A stretch of DNA of 64,000 nucleotides, from assembly GCA_963693285.1 (NCBI GenBank), contig OY848927.1, positions 3,350,501-3,414,500 of the forward strand. Reading direction: 5' to 3'. The notes under the pieces are model-generated. The model did no database searches and had not been told where the DNA came from. It worked only from the letters and a program-made list of their open reading frames with translations. This document shows, piece after piece, positions 23,862-35,154 of this stretch. Every line of letters begins with the position of its first letter. Within the stretch, counting starts at the first letter, position 1. This stretch comes from Xestospongia muta (Eukaryota > Porifera > Demospongiae > Haplosclerida > Petrosiidae). Position numbers and translations under genes: made by a program.

Positions 23862-24440
23862 TATATCAGTAACATGATGATAATTATTATGTGTAGTTTT
23901 ATACAGAGTTGTTGTAGTTAATGTATCTAAACAAATATTGTAGTTTATTATTAGTAAATGTTGTTAGTTTTATTAAAACACTAAACGTTTTTTTCTAATC
24001 TAATTAGTAATAAACAAATTAGTAACAGAAATAATTAATTAGGTCTATTATTTATTATTTATTTATTAGGAAAAAGCCAGCAATATAACTATATCTGATG
24101 TTATAATGCAGGATCCTTCATGTGATAGACTCAGTGATATTATGATTAAAAATGTAGACTATAGCGACAGAAAGACAACTATAGATTTTCCAGTCTCTAT
24201 CCTCACAAACAAAAGATTACATCAATGCTTTGTCCACAAATGTATCACATTTCATACCAAGATGGAGCCTGATCAGTTGCCATTATCATTAGTCAATATA
24301 ATGATGTAAAAATATAAAAAATAAAAATAATTAATACAATTATAAGTACAACAAATAAATTATTCCTGTATGAATGTATTATGTAATAACATTATAAGTA
24401 ATCAATTACATGTATTTGTTTATTGTAGTAACATGACATT
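23862..24440 (+). other. Spacer with repeated flanks
   Basis: The first about 140 bp are the type A 3' flank. The stretch 24160-24435 is a copy of 20800-21065. A 67-codon open frame at 24106-24309 overlaps this repeated spacer and has no recognisable domain; I do not regard it as a gene. Confidence 0.5.
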
Positions 24441-24447
24441 TTGTTTA

Positions 24448-24827
24448 TTATATATAGTCATAAGTACATTGATTTTCATCATCATTACTTCCTCTATAAT
24501 TATATGACTGATGAATACTATAAGCTTCACAGAGATTTATTTCAATAGTTTCATTAGATCTACTAATAATAAAAACTATTATAATAATAACAAGTCTAGA
24601 TTTTTACCTGCTGTCTGTTTGATGTTGTTTTTTAGTGTTAGTAGTTATTGATCTTTTGAGTCTATAATAATTATTGTGGTATAATTTAGGTATAATTGTG
24701 ATATTGTTATCATACCTTCTAATGTACCATATCAAGAATATGATAACAACAACAGTTATTGTTGTTACAATTATTAGTAAACCAACTGATGTAAAACTTG
24801 TTATAATAGCAATGTTGAATGAATTTT
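24448..24827 (-). pseudogene. Three 3' exons of a second minus-strand receptor (TM, juxtamembrane, tail)
   Basis: On the minus strand these are 24827-24716 (TM), 24661-24608 (juxtamembrane) and 24559-24448 (tail), with the same lengths (112, 54, 112 nt), phases and splice sites as M1 at 59594-59973. The TM helix is rich in I/V/T and the tail ends Y-D-Y-I. The exons are open, but everything 5' of the TM exon is gone: at about 24840-24905 the sequence passes into a plus-strand FN3 fragment. It is a truncated sister of M1. Confidence 0.8.
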
Positions 24828-24905
24828 CTGATTAGAACGATAGCATAGTAACAGTATGTGTACCCTGACTAACCATCTTTTGTTGAGCCTTAATGACAGG
24901 TGAGA

Positions 24906-25116
24906 GATATCAACTGGACTATGTCATCACAGACTAATGGATATATCATTGTCATTAACACTACTACTGAAGTAGGTACCAACAAGTTATTATCTACTAC
25001 AGAAGATAAAGTTCTAATCAATGGAATAATATTGAGTAGATATTATGAGATCAGTGTGTACTCATATAAAGATCTTCCTTCAATTAATAGTACACAAAGA
25101 TTGTTAAGATTTGATG
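24906..25116 (+). pseudogene. Isolated FN3 exon fragment
   Basis: This matches the FN3 exon at 18846-19112 from the I-N-W-T-M-S-S-Q-T-N-G-Y core to the phase 1 donor at 25117, lacking its first about 15 codons and acceptor. The following intron start is retained for about 30 bp and then lost. It is an orphan exon. Confidence 0.75.
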
Positions 25117-25207
25117 GTGAGTTAATATTTGTATAAACACAATGTGACTTAAACCAATTATAATAGACAATAACACTGTCATTATTACTAAATCAACTAC
25201 TCCAATT

Positions 25208-25470
25208 ATGTCTCAAATTGAAAGGGCACCAAGTTGTTCCCCTGATAACCAACCTATTAATGAGCAGGAGATGAGTTCATTTAGCGCACAAAATGTCTGT
25301 CCATTACCTCCAATACATGAAATAAGATCAAGAGAAGAGAAAAGAGTAAGAAATGTTAATGCTATAAAAGTTACTTGTATTTTGTTATATTGTAGATCTC
25401 TGAAAGAGAACATGAATCAATATCAAGCAACCAACAACAACTACTAAACTCTCTTTTAAAACTAAAACAG
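25208..25470 (+). CDS. Hypothetical two-exon ORF
   Basis: I do not recognise this product. Two open segments, 25219-25345 (in-frame ATG at 25208 region) and 25396-25470, are joined in frame by a 50-bp intron with gtaaga donor and ttgtag acceptor. A further donor-like cag/gtttga follows at 25470, so the model is open at the 3' end. The product is polar, with P-x-x-P stretches in the first exon and a Gln/Leu-rich, possibly coiled-coil second exon (Q-Q-Q-L-L-N-S-L-L-K-L-K). It is not related to the receptors around it. It could be exons of a longer gene or a chance ORF. Confidence 0.3.
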
Positions 25471-26100
25471 GTTTGACTTATTACACTCAATATAATTATT
25501 ATTAGAATGAAATATTAAGACTGTATTATAATAATTGCAATGTTTGTAGATGTACTATTAATTCAATGTCCATCTCTTATACACAGAGTATTGTAACTCA
25601 TACACATGATGTAGACTGTAAAGTAAAGAACATCTTATGGAGAAGAGCAACATAATTGTTATTATGAACCTCATCATGTAACCTAATTAGTCATAATGAA
25701 ACATTCACAATTTTGTTTATAAATCCTTCTATTTAATTTTTAATTAACATTAATTGTACATTTTGCTTTCTGTATAATAATAATTATTAATTATGAGAAC
25801 ATTACTTTGTTCTAAGGTTTGTAATTCACCAATCACTTTTTGTATCATTACTACATACATTAATTATAACATATATACCATTAATGATTTGTAATAAAAA
25901 ATATAAGAAACATACCATTAGTACTAGTGATAGCAAATATAAAGTATATAACAAACACTGTTGTTAAATATTTAGTTTTATCACTACATTAATACATGAT
26001 AGGTCAACTGTAAAAAAGTAAAAACACTAGTTTATTATATTCCAATAATATCAATGTTATCACAACAAAGTAGCTTCCAACATTTCAAAGATTACTCTTT
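25471..26100. other. AT-rich spacer
   Basis: I see no gene or recognisable element. A stretch near 25880-26110 recurs near 46630-46860 and 51720-51890, so it belongs to the tandem repeat unit. Confidence 0.4.
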
Positions 26101-26560
26101 AGAATAACAGCAATAATAACTATCTGTGTTTTTATTCTCATGCTCTATTAAATCTTTAATGTCACAGTTATAAGATATATTGTATATAATACACAGATGG
26201 GAATTTACTATCAGGAGGAGAGAGAAAACACTGTTAGCAGGACAATGTTGTTACTTTCTAGGGAAACATGTAACTAAACTATCTATGAATTGGTTAATAT
26301 TAGTTTTAACTATTCATACAATACACTTAATATACATAATAGCTCTATTATGATGAACCTATTGTAATCCATTTTAATAATGTTTACTAGCGCTTAGTGA
26401 AATAGATTCATCCTGCATTTTCATCATAATTATTTTATTAACTATTTATTGTACTAGTAATGATAATAGTAAAATGCTATAGTAATTGGTAGTAGTACAC
26501 TCCATGTTTGTCATGTATGTATTAAGTTTTATATATCAACAAAAGTATGATAGTTAACAT
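26101..26560 (+). repeat. Upstream block repeated in front of receptor units (copy 2)
   Basis: Close copy of 5946-6420, placed upstream of the remnants of U8. No coding potential is evident. Confidence 0.55.
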
Positions 26561-26561
26561 T

Positions 26562-26671
26562 ATTAGTAACTGTCCACCAGACTCAGGTAAGTGAGTTGAT
26601 GTGTAGTACATCATTTATTAACAATGTTCTAGGTATGTTCAATGGAGATTGTTATCCTAATGGCTACTGAT
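26562..26671 (+). pseudogene. Partial exon 1 / exon 2 copy upstream of U8
   Basis: The end of the signal peptide exon (I-S-N-C-P-P-D-S) with an intact gtaagt donor and a shortened start of the Ig exon end in a stop (N-G-Y-stop). It is equivalent to the mini-ORF at 6429-6581. Confidence 0.6.
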
Positions 26672-26861
26672 GTGTCTTAATAATGACATAATCTTGTGTA
26701 AATAGTAAACTTGTGTAAATCTTAATCTTGTGTAAATGATAAACATTTATCTAGGTTGATGTAGGTGCTTATCATCAATGTGATGTTTATATTGTGTACT
26801 TATTAGAATGTAGACAAAGTATATCAGAGAGAAGTGTTCTGTTAAGTTACATTGTAAGACA

Positions 26862-27397
26862 ATGTCTGTACTACTACTGGCTACTATCTTGTTATGTGTG
26901 AGTGAAGTTATTAGTAACTGTCCACCAGACTCAGGTAAGTGACTTGATGTGTAGTACATCATTTATTGCTGATGTTCGATGGAAGTTGTTATCCTAATGG
27001 CTCCTACATAAATCATGTTTACATCACACTAGGTCACATTAACTATTCACCTCTCCAGTGTGTGTTACCTGATTCTACTTTGTCTGGAGGAGAGTGGATC
27101 TATCCTAATTGACAACCTGTCAACTGTAATAGCAAAAATAATGGTGATCCTCTTTGTTGTATTGAATCTAATAATCCTGCTAGCATTACTGTATACAGAC
27201 CTAATGGACAAGGCTTTCAAGAATCCCGATTAGGTGGTAATAAGTTCAAATGTTGTCTTCCCAGTAGTTGTTCTGATCCTACTACAAAAACATCATCACT
27301 GTTCATATATTCAATAAGTTATATCTTATTGTACTAGTACATTCTATCATTTATTACTGATCTACTAGGATATGTAAAGATCATAGACTTCAGTGTT
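26862..27397 (+). pseudogene. U8: truncated receptor (signal peptide and first Ig exon only)
   Basis: Exon 1 (26862-26934) is intact with an ATG, a leader one residue shorter than usual and a good donor. About 24 bp holding the acceptor and first codons of exon 2 are deleted near 26968. The Ig exon has a nonsense TGA in Y-P-N-G-Q-P (near 27110), a shortened V-Y-R-P-x-G region and a 1-bp change near its end. The second Ig exon breaks after D-F-S-V at 27397, where an unrelated sequence begins. Confidence 0.8.
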
Positions 27398-27405
27398 AAA
27401 ACCCT

Positions 27406-27975
27406 TTTTCACTACCCTCAACAGACAAGTCTATCAATAGAATCATCAGATCCAGTGTGTTTTTGTGAATTGAATAAACAAAAGTATTCTATTAACATCA
27501 ATATAATACCTGGGATTGATATAAATATATCGCTAGCTACTGTTGGTGCAAAGAACGGCTTAACAGAGGGCGTGATTAAATTGACATCATCAGATAGCTC
27601 AAGTGGGCAAATTAGACTGAATGCACAGTGTACCAATATTACCTTTAAAACAAATCTTTCATTAATCACAACACAGGTACATGCCACACTTCAAAGTGCA
27701 ACAATTGAGTCCTGTCCACATGGGTTTCTGTTTGGAAAGGATACTTGTGTTTGCAGGCCTGAATTAAATTTATCTTCAATAACTTGAGATATTAACACTC
27801 AAAATATAACAAGACATGGTAATATGTGGATTGGTTACAAAAATGACTCAGACTGTCTTATTGTCTATCAAAACTGCCCCTTGACTATTGTAATGATGGA
27901 AATATTCAATTTAAAGTTATCTTTCCCGACCCACAGTGTCTTCACAAAAGGTCTGGCATACTATTTCATCATTTC
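27406..27975 (+). pseudogene. Cysteine-rich CPxGF...CVC protein fragment, frameshifted
   Basis: Starting at an acceptor-like ctcaacag, an open segment to 27787 encodes C-F-C-E-L then a hydrophilic region and C-P-H-G-F-L-F-G-K-D-T-C-V-C-R-P. After a stop the same frame continues W-I-G-Y-K-N-D-S-D-C, and after a 1-bp shift near 27885 come D-Y-C-N and D-P-Q-C-L-H-K-R-S-G. I recall this motif series from large extracellular proteins of sponges and some other invertebrates, but cannot name a family. The stop and frameshift indicate a pseudogene fragment, unrelated to the receptors and fused to U8 by a breakpoint at 27397. Confidence 0.5.
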
Positions 27976-30788
27976 CCTTAAGTTTAAAATTATACCATAT
28001 ATTGACTATTGTTTAAGACTAGTTTGAAACAAGATAAAATGAATATGCTACTCTTTCTCAATAAAAGTATAAACTAAAAATTCAACAATCAATAAACTTA
28101 TTAATGTAAAGCATTAAATCACTATTTTTGAAACAAATATTTTGATCACGTTAACATTTCTAACAACATAGCTAGATGTTATGTTTAAATAACACAATCA
28201 ATAAGTTACCTTATTGTTCTTGAGAAAAACTAATTTGTAGCAAAAATCTGCTGTAACTTTGATTTAAAAGCAATTTTATTACACAGGTAGTCCTGTTTGT
28301 AAACTCTCTAAATAAAAACTATTTCCTTACAAAAATAATAAAATTAACTAACTGCAACTTTTAAACTCCTATACTGGCACTAGTGTTTGAAGTTTGTGAG
28401 TCCGTGTGCAATATGTATTGTAAGACTATCTATATGCATGCATGGATATAACTACTCCATTTTTCATGCTACTTTTGAAGATTAAAGAAATAAACGTATT
28501 TATGATGATATAACACATATTCTCACATCATATATGAAAATGTAGAAAAGCCTAAGTTATGAACCACATATAATTAACACATGGACATTTTTGTGATTAA
28601 TAGGAAGGATACTAAATTCTATTATACAATATATGAATATTGTAGAAACATAGAAAGTATTAACAAAATGCATTTTACATAATTCAACAGAAGACTACAG
28701 CACATTCAAGTAATTAATTCCTCCTTCACATTTGAAGACTAACATTATGAATACTTATTGAAAGTTGTGAAAAGGAATTTGCTGAATGTTGCATTGTAAT
28801 TATCATGATGAAGACACAAAAGGCATATAAAATAATGAGGTTCTATAATGGTCTAATAAATGTAACATAGTAAGTTGAAACGTGCTAGTTGGATTGTCCA
28901 ATGAAGTAGAAGACACATTTCCTTTGGCCATTTTCTCATATAGCTATGGTAAAACACTGTAGTATGGTTTATTAGCCAGGCTATCAAAAGTCAGGCTAGA
29001 AAACAGTAAGAAAGCAAATGGTAACAAACATCTTGCCAATATATATCTCTTTTATACAACATTTTGATGATGGTAAAGTTTATGGAAAAACATAGCAACT
29101 GAAAAAACTGATATAATTTAATAATAGATAACAAAGACTTATATACATACATGTAGCCGTGAATTTTTTGAAAGTGACTACTTCTGTGCAAAATGTTTTA
29201 TATAATTTCAGAGTGTTCATACCATGTAAGCTATTTCTGTTGGGTTTGGGTGAAGTAAATCTCCACATTGCTATGTCTTACACAACAAGTAATATATCTT
29301 CTTCAATTGTTTTAGAATCTTTGTTATTGGTACTAGACAGACTCCTTTTCTTTATGGTATGGCTTTTGTCTACATAAAAATAAACAATAAATGTAATGAA
29401 CTGACTATATTGTAATGACATGGTTTAATCTCTATGAGTGCCTGAAAAAGGTTCTGGAATAAAATATTAGACTCTGTCTACAAATTTATTCACTAAAGCA
29501 TAAGAGGAATTTATAGGCTTGCAAATGAGGGAGGGGATACAAGTCCCACTTGAAAGCTCCACAGCAGCTCTGATATATGGACGCTTCAAGTATTTGACAA
29601 TTATGAATCCAATTAACTACCCAGATATAATTATTTAGTCAAAAATAATTTTGTACACCAGGCAGGGTAACCATAACATTACTACTCTATAGTCTACTGC
29701 AGTAAATTTAATATAAAATATTAGTGTGTATTGTAGACTATAACTTGTCTACATAATCTTGTACATGTACTCTTAATTTAAATTTACCTTTAAAAAAGTT
29801 GCTGACGTAAACTTCTTGTATAAACATTAACTAGAGGTCTCAAGGCAATGTGCTGATTTAGCAACAACAAGTCAGATATTGTGACTGCTTCTTATCAATT
29901 ATATGAGCACAGTGCTCAAAATAAACAGCAATTCATTTGACGAAATCAGAGGACCTGGACATAGATATGTCACAAATAGCACTGATAAGTTTGTTACCTT
30001 CAGAAAATGTATTGTACATTGTACCACACACATTTGAGCAGTTACTTCATATAAAGAATCTGTTAGTGTGATGATCTCAATAGGAATAACAAGTGTTAAA
30101 CCACATACATCTAGAGATAACTTGTGCTCTTTAAAATTTCACTAATCCTAACAAAGAAGGAATGTATTAAATGTATCATGAAAGAATGTATCATTATATT
30201 ATTATTATTAATCTATTATACAAGGAAAAAGTTATTGTACCTTTTATGAAAACTTCCTGATGTAGTCAAACTCTATTGCACTACTGTCATAACTCATCAC
30301 CACCAGCTTTGAGACATAACCTCATTTAATAAAATGTTATAGAAAATACAAGTACTATATTACATTTATACATATAATATATATACTCCATTCAGGTAGA
30401 ATTTGACATTTGACTCAATATATTTTTATCTAAAAACATATTTTAGTGAGAAATGGTTTTAATTATTTAACATACTTTGAAATAGTGTTTAAATATCCAA
30501 AGCTCAGGCAATATCTAAAATAATTTGTCTTTCAGTAAGGTTTGTCTCATAAATACATAACATATCATTAACAAACAATTGGACATGCATTCTCCAATTA
30601 TAACAGAAGCTATACAAACTATTAAAAAAACAAAAAAGCAAACCAATTAAAAGAGGCTTTAGTGTAATTGTAAAAAATCACTAAAGTTATGAGACTGGCA
30701 ACATATGGTATGTTATTGATGCAATCTTTTCTAGAACACTTTCAAACTCTAAAATCTACTAATAATGTGCTACTATATATATATATAC
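27976..30788. other. Gene-poor AT-rich region
   Basis: About 2.8 kb without a coding region I can support on either strand. ORFs of 60-70 codons near 29.0-29.4 kb overlap each other on both strands and have no domain or codon pattern. No receptor homology is visible. Confidence 0.5.
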
Positions 30789-30928
30789 AGTTTAAAAAAG
30801 AATGAGCCGAGGATCAACAGTACTCTTAGTACATCATAGTTAGCACACCTATGATGCTCCAGACGACACCACGTGGAGGTGGTACTGTATTGCCGTCCCC
30901 CCACCCTACCACCTCTCATTCTTTTTTA
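30789..30928. mobile_element. Short foldback (MITE-like) element
   Basis: About 140 bp bounded by inverted repeats: tttaaaaaagaatgag at the left and ctcattcttttttaaa at the right (16 bp, perfect). The interior is GC-richer than its surroundings (for example gacgacaccacgtggaggtgg) and non-coding. No clear target-site duplication is seen, so mobility is inferred from the ends only. Confidence 0.55.
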
Positions 30929-31185
30929 AATGGCCTAATATGCTCAAAATAGATCTTTTAATAACCTATTATGCTCAAAATATATTTATAATGGCCTAAT
31001 ATGCTCAAATATATTTTCAATGGCTAAATATGCTCAAAATATATTTTTAAATGGCCTAATATGCTCAAAATAGATTTTTTAATAGCCTAATATGATCAAA
31101 ATAGATTTTTAATGGCCTATTATGCTCAAAATATATTTTTAATGGCCTTATATACTCAAATACTTTTAATGACCTATCATGCTCA
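30929..31185. repeat. Tandem repeat, period about 30 bp
   Basis: About eight degenerate copies of a unit containing ggcctaatatgctcaaaata followed by a T-rich stretch. It begins directly at the right end of the foldback element. Confidence 0.8.
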
Positions 31186-31399
31186 AATCATACAAACACA
31201 AATAAAACTGACCTTACCATACCCTTATAAAGGACAATTTTATGAAGACACACAAATTGAATACTGTAGTACTGTAATACACACGAATAAATATAATTAC
31301 GTTTGACAATGTGGACTAGGGGTATTCCTAAATATTACACAAGGGTCTGCAATTGATTGCAACGGACAAGAGGTTTTCTACAAATAATACAGTGAATAG

Positions 31400-33640
31400 G
31401 TTAGAACACAGTAGTTGAGACAATTACGTTATGACACAGTAGATGTGACAGTTATATTAGGACACAGTAGACAGGTGAGTTACATTATGACACATCAATG
31501 GGAGAATTAATCAGATTACAGGATACAGAACAATTACAACAGGACACAGTAGATGGGAGAATTATATTAGGACACAGTTGATGGGACAATTGTATTAAAA
31601 CACAGTAGTTGAGACAAATACGTTATGACACAGTAGCTGAGACAGTTAGATTAGGACACAGTAGACAAATGAGAGTAGCTGAGACAGTTAGATTAGGACA
31701 CAGTAGACAAATGAGTTACATTATGACACATCAATGGGAGAATTATATCAAGTTACAGGATACAGAACAATTACAATAGGACACAGTAGATGGGAGAATT
31801 ATATTAGGACACAGTTGATGGGACAATTGTATTAGAACACAGTCGTTGAGACAAATACGTTATGACACAGTAGCTGAGACAGTTATAATAGGACACAGTA
31901 GACAGGTGAGTTACATTATGACACATCAATGGGAGAATTATAACAGGTTACAGGATACAGAACAATTACAATAGGACACAGTAGATGGGAGAATTATATT
32001 AGGACACAGTTGATGGGACAATTGTATTAGAACATAGTCGTTGAGACAATGATGTTAGGACACAGTAGACAGGTGAGTTACGTTATGACACAGTAGATGG
32101 GAGTGTCACATTAGGACACAGTAGACAGGTGAGTTACATTATGACACAGTAGATGGGAGTTTTACATTAGGACAGAGTAGACAGGTGAGTTACATTATGA
32201 CACAGAAGATGTGAGTTTTACATTAGGACACAGTAGACAGGTGAGTTACATTATGACACAGTAGATGTGAGTTTTACATTAGGACACAGTAGACAGGTGA
32301 GTTACATTATGACACAGTAGATGGGAGTTTTACATTAGGACACAGTAGACAGGTGAGTTACATTATGACACAGTAGATGGGAGTTTTACATTAGGACACA
32401 GTAGAGGTGAGTAACATTATGACACAGTAGATGGGAGTTTTACATTAGGACACAGTAGACAGGTGAGTTACGTTATGACATAGTAGATGGGAGTTTTACA
32501 TCAGGACACAGTAGACAGGTGAGTTACATTATGACACAGTAGATTGGAGTTTTACATTAAGATACAGTAGACATGTGAGTTACATTATGACACAGTAGAT
32601 GGGAGTTTTACATTAGGACACAGTAGACAGGTGAGTTACGTTATGACATAGTAGATGGGAGTTTTACATCAGGACACAGTAGACAGGTGAGTTACATTAT
32701 GACACAGTAGATTGGAGTTTTACATTAAGACACAGTAGACATGTGAGTTACGTTATGACACAGTAGATGGGAGTTTTACATTAGGACACAGTAGACAGGT
32801 GAGTTACGTTATGACACAGTAGATTGGAGTTTTACATTAAGACACAGTAGACATGTGAGTTACATTATGACACAGTAGATGGGAGTTTTACATTAGGACA
32901 CAGTAGACAGGTGAGTTACATTATGACACTGAGTGTTACATTAGGACAGAGTAGACAGGTGAGTTACATTATGACACAGTAGATGTGAGTTTTACATTTG
33001 GACACAGTAGAGGTGAGTTACATTATGATACAGTAGATGGGAGTTTTACATTAGGACACAGTAGACAGGTGAGTTACATTATAACACAGTAGATGGGAGT
33101 TTTACATTAGGACACAGTAGACAAGTGAGTTACATTATGACACAGTAGATGTGAGTGTTACATTAGGACACATTAGACAAGTGAGTTACGTTATGACACA
33201 GTAGATGGGAGTTTTACATTTGGACACAGTAGACAGGTGAGTTACATTATGACACAGTAGATGGGAGTTTTACATTTGGACACAGTAGAGGTGAGTTACA
33301 TTATGACACAGTAGATGTGAGTGTTACATTAGGACACATTAGACAAGTGAGTTACGTTATGACACAGTAGATGGGAGTTTTACATTAGGACACAGTAGAG
33401 GTGAGTTACATTATGACACAGTAGATGGGAGTTTTACATTAGGACACAGTAGACAAGTGAAGTACATTATGACACAGTAGATGGGAGTTTTACATTAGGA
33501 CACAGTAGACAGGTGAGTTACATTATGACACAGAAGATGGGAGTTTTACAATAGGACAGAGTAGACAGGTGAGTTACATTATGACACAGAAGATGGGAGT
33601 GTTACATTAAGACACAGTAGACAGGGGAGTTACGTTATGG
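31400..33640. repeat. Minisatellite, 28-bp monomers in 56-bp dimers
   Basis: From about 32040 two 28-bp monomers alternate: one with gacacagtagacaggtgag then ttacattat, the other with gacacagtagatgggag then ttttacattag. The resulting 56-bp dimer is repeated dozens of times with substitutions and occasional shortened units. The part 31400-32040 is organised in longer periods (about 190-240 bp) of related monomers. It is non-coding. Each dimer contains acag/gtgagt, a consensus splice donor, and ttttacattag, an acceptor-like end. Confidence 0.9.
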
Positions 33641-33653
33641 TAAATGCACCAGA

Positions 33654-34312
33654 CCTATGCTATAGGCTTTTAATAGGAATGCTAAGTCATCAAATTATAT
33701 GTGCACTTAAAGGCTCATTCCATATTCTAAGCATGTAAACTTCTCTCTTTTTCATAGGCAGTAACCTATGCTATAGGCTTTTAATAGGAATGCTAAGTCA
33801 TCAAATTATATATGCACTTAAAGGCTCATTCCATATTCTAAGCATGTAAACTTATCTACTTTTCATAGGCAAAAACCTATGCTATAAGCTTTTAATAGGA
33901 ATGCTAAGTCATCAAATTATATGTGCACTTAAAGGCTCATTTCATATTCTAAGCATGTAAACTTCTCTCTTTTTCATAGGCAGTAACCTATGCTATAGGC
34001 TTTTAATAGGAATGTTAAGTCATCAAATTATATGTGCACTTAAAGGCTCATTCCATATTCTAAGCATATAGACTTCTCTATTTTCATAGGCAGTAACCTA
34101 TGCTATAGGCTTTTAATAGGAATGCTAAGTCATCAAATTATATGTGCACTTAAAGGCTCATTCCATATTCTAAGCATGTAAACTTATCTACTTTTCATAG
34201 GCAAAAATCTATGCTATAAGCTTTTAATAGGAATGCTAAGTCATCAAATTATATGTGCACTTAAAGGCTCATTTCATATTCTAAGCATGTAAACTTCTCT
34301 CCTTTTCATAGG
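33654..34312. repeat. Tandem repeat, period 111 bp, about six copies
   Basis: Copies begin with cctatgctataggcttttaa at 33654, 33765 and then about every 111 bp to 34208. Divergence between copies is only a few percent, with a cagtaa/caaaaa variant alternating. Each copy starts and ends with inverted ctatagg/cctatg-like motifs. No ORF spans it. Confidence 0.9.
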
Positions 34313-35150
34313 CAGTATAGCTTTGTTTCTGCTGGCATCTTTTTGGCACTAAACGTCCTATCAGAACTTCAGAGCTCATAATTAATAACAACTGCATCTA
34401 CAACAATGAACTTACATCTACTTACAAACTGTCACCAGAAAATGTTGTCAGGTATCAGATACCATTTTTTGTTGTTGTAGAAACGTCACTATAAACATAG
34501 TTTAAAAAATGTTGGCGAGACTGAGACTCCGGGGAGATAGATGATCCATGATATAGAGCAGCAACCATAGAAAAGAAAGAAAATACATTATTTGTCCCAA
34601 CTCACCACCAAATGAAACATCTTCAGTATAATATATATGTGCCTAAAACACAATAAATCTATTATATATTAACATTTGTTATGAGGTAAAACTTACAAGT
34701 AGTCAGTGTTTTTTTACACATATAAAGACGTCACAGATCACCAGGAATATGTTAACCTACTGCATGTACAACATATCGAACTTACAAGGTAACAGTTATC
34801 AGAATGTGATCAGATCATCTTAGATGGTAACTATATAACTACACAATGAAATATAGTGTTGGCTAACATTGGTTAAAATGTTATATACACAACTCACAAC
34901 CAGTTTAGCATGACTAGAAATATAACATCACAAAGCACAGTAATAGGTGAATATCATGTATTTTGAGGCAATTAAAGTAAAATCAGAAAAGGCTAAGTAT
35001 TCATGCATAATAACAATATATAAGCATAAATAATTCTAGGAAACAACAAGAAACCAGTTCACTTAATACAATACAGCAAGTCTGAATAAAACCAGGATGG
35101 TGGGGGTTTATGCTACCAACAATACACAAGTGAATACTAGAATACAGTTA
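34313..35150. other. Spacer between repeat arrays
   Basis: No gene seen. A locally GC-richer stretch (ggcgagactgagactccggg near 34514) stands out but has no recognised function. Confidence 0.4.
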
Positions 35151-35154
35151 AGTT

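Noticed and set aside
24106..24309. 67-codon ORF
   Set aside because: Its sequence is largely a copy of the spacer at 20800-20950, which has no equivalent open frame.
28991..29377. Small genes on both strands
   Set aside because: Three overlapping ORFs of 62-72 codons in different frames without domains, splice context or homology; expected by chance in AT-rich DNA.
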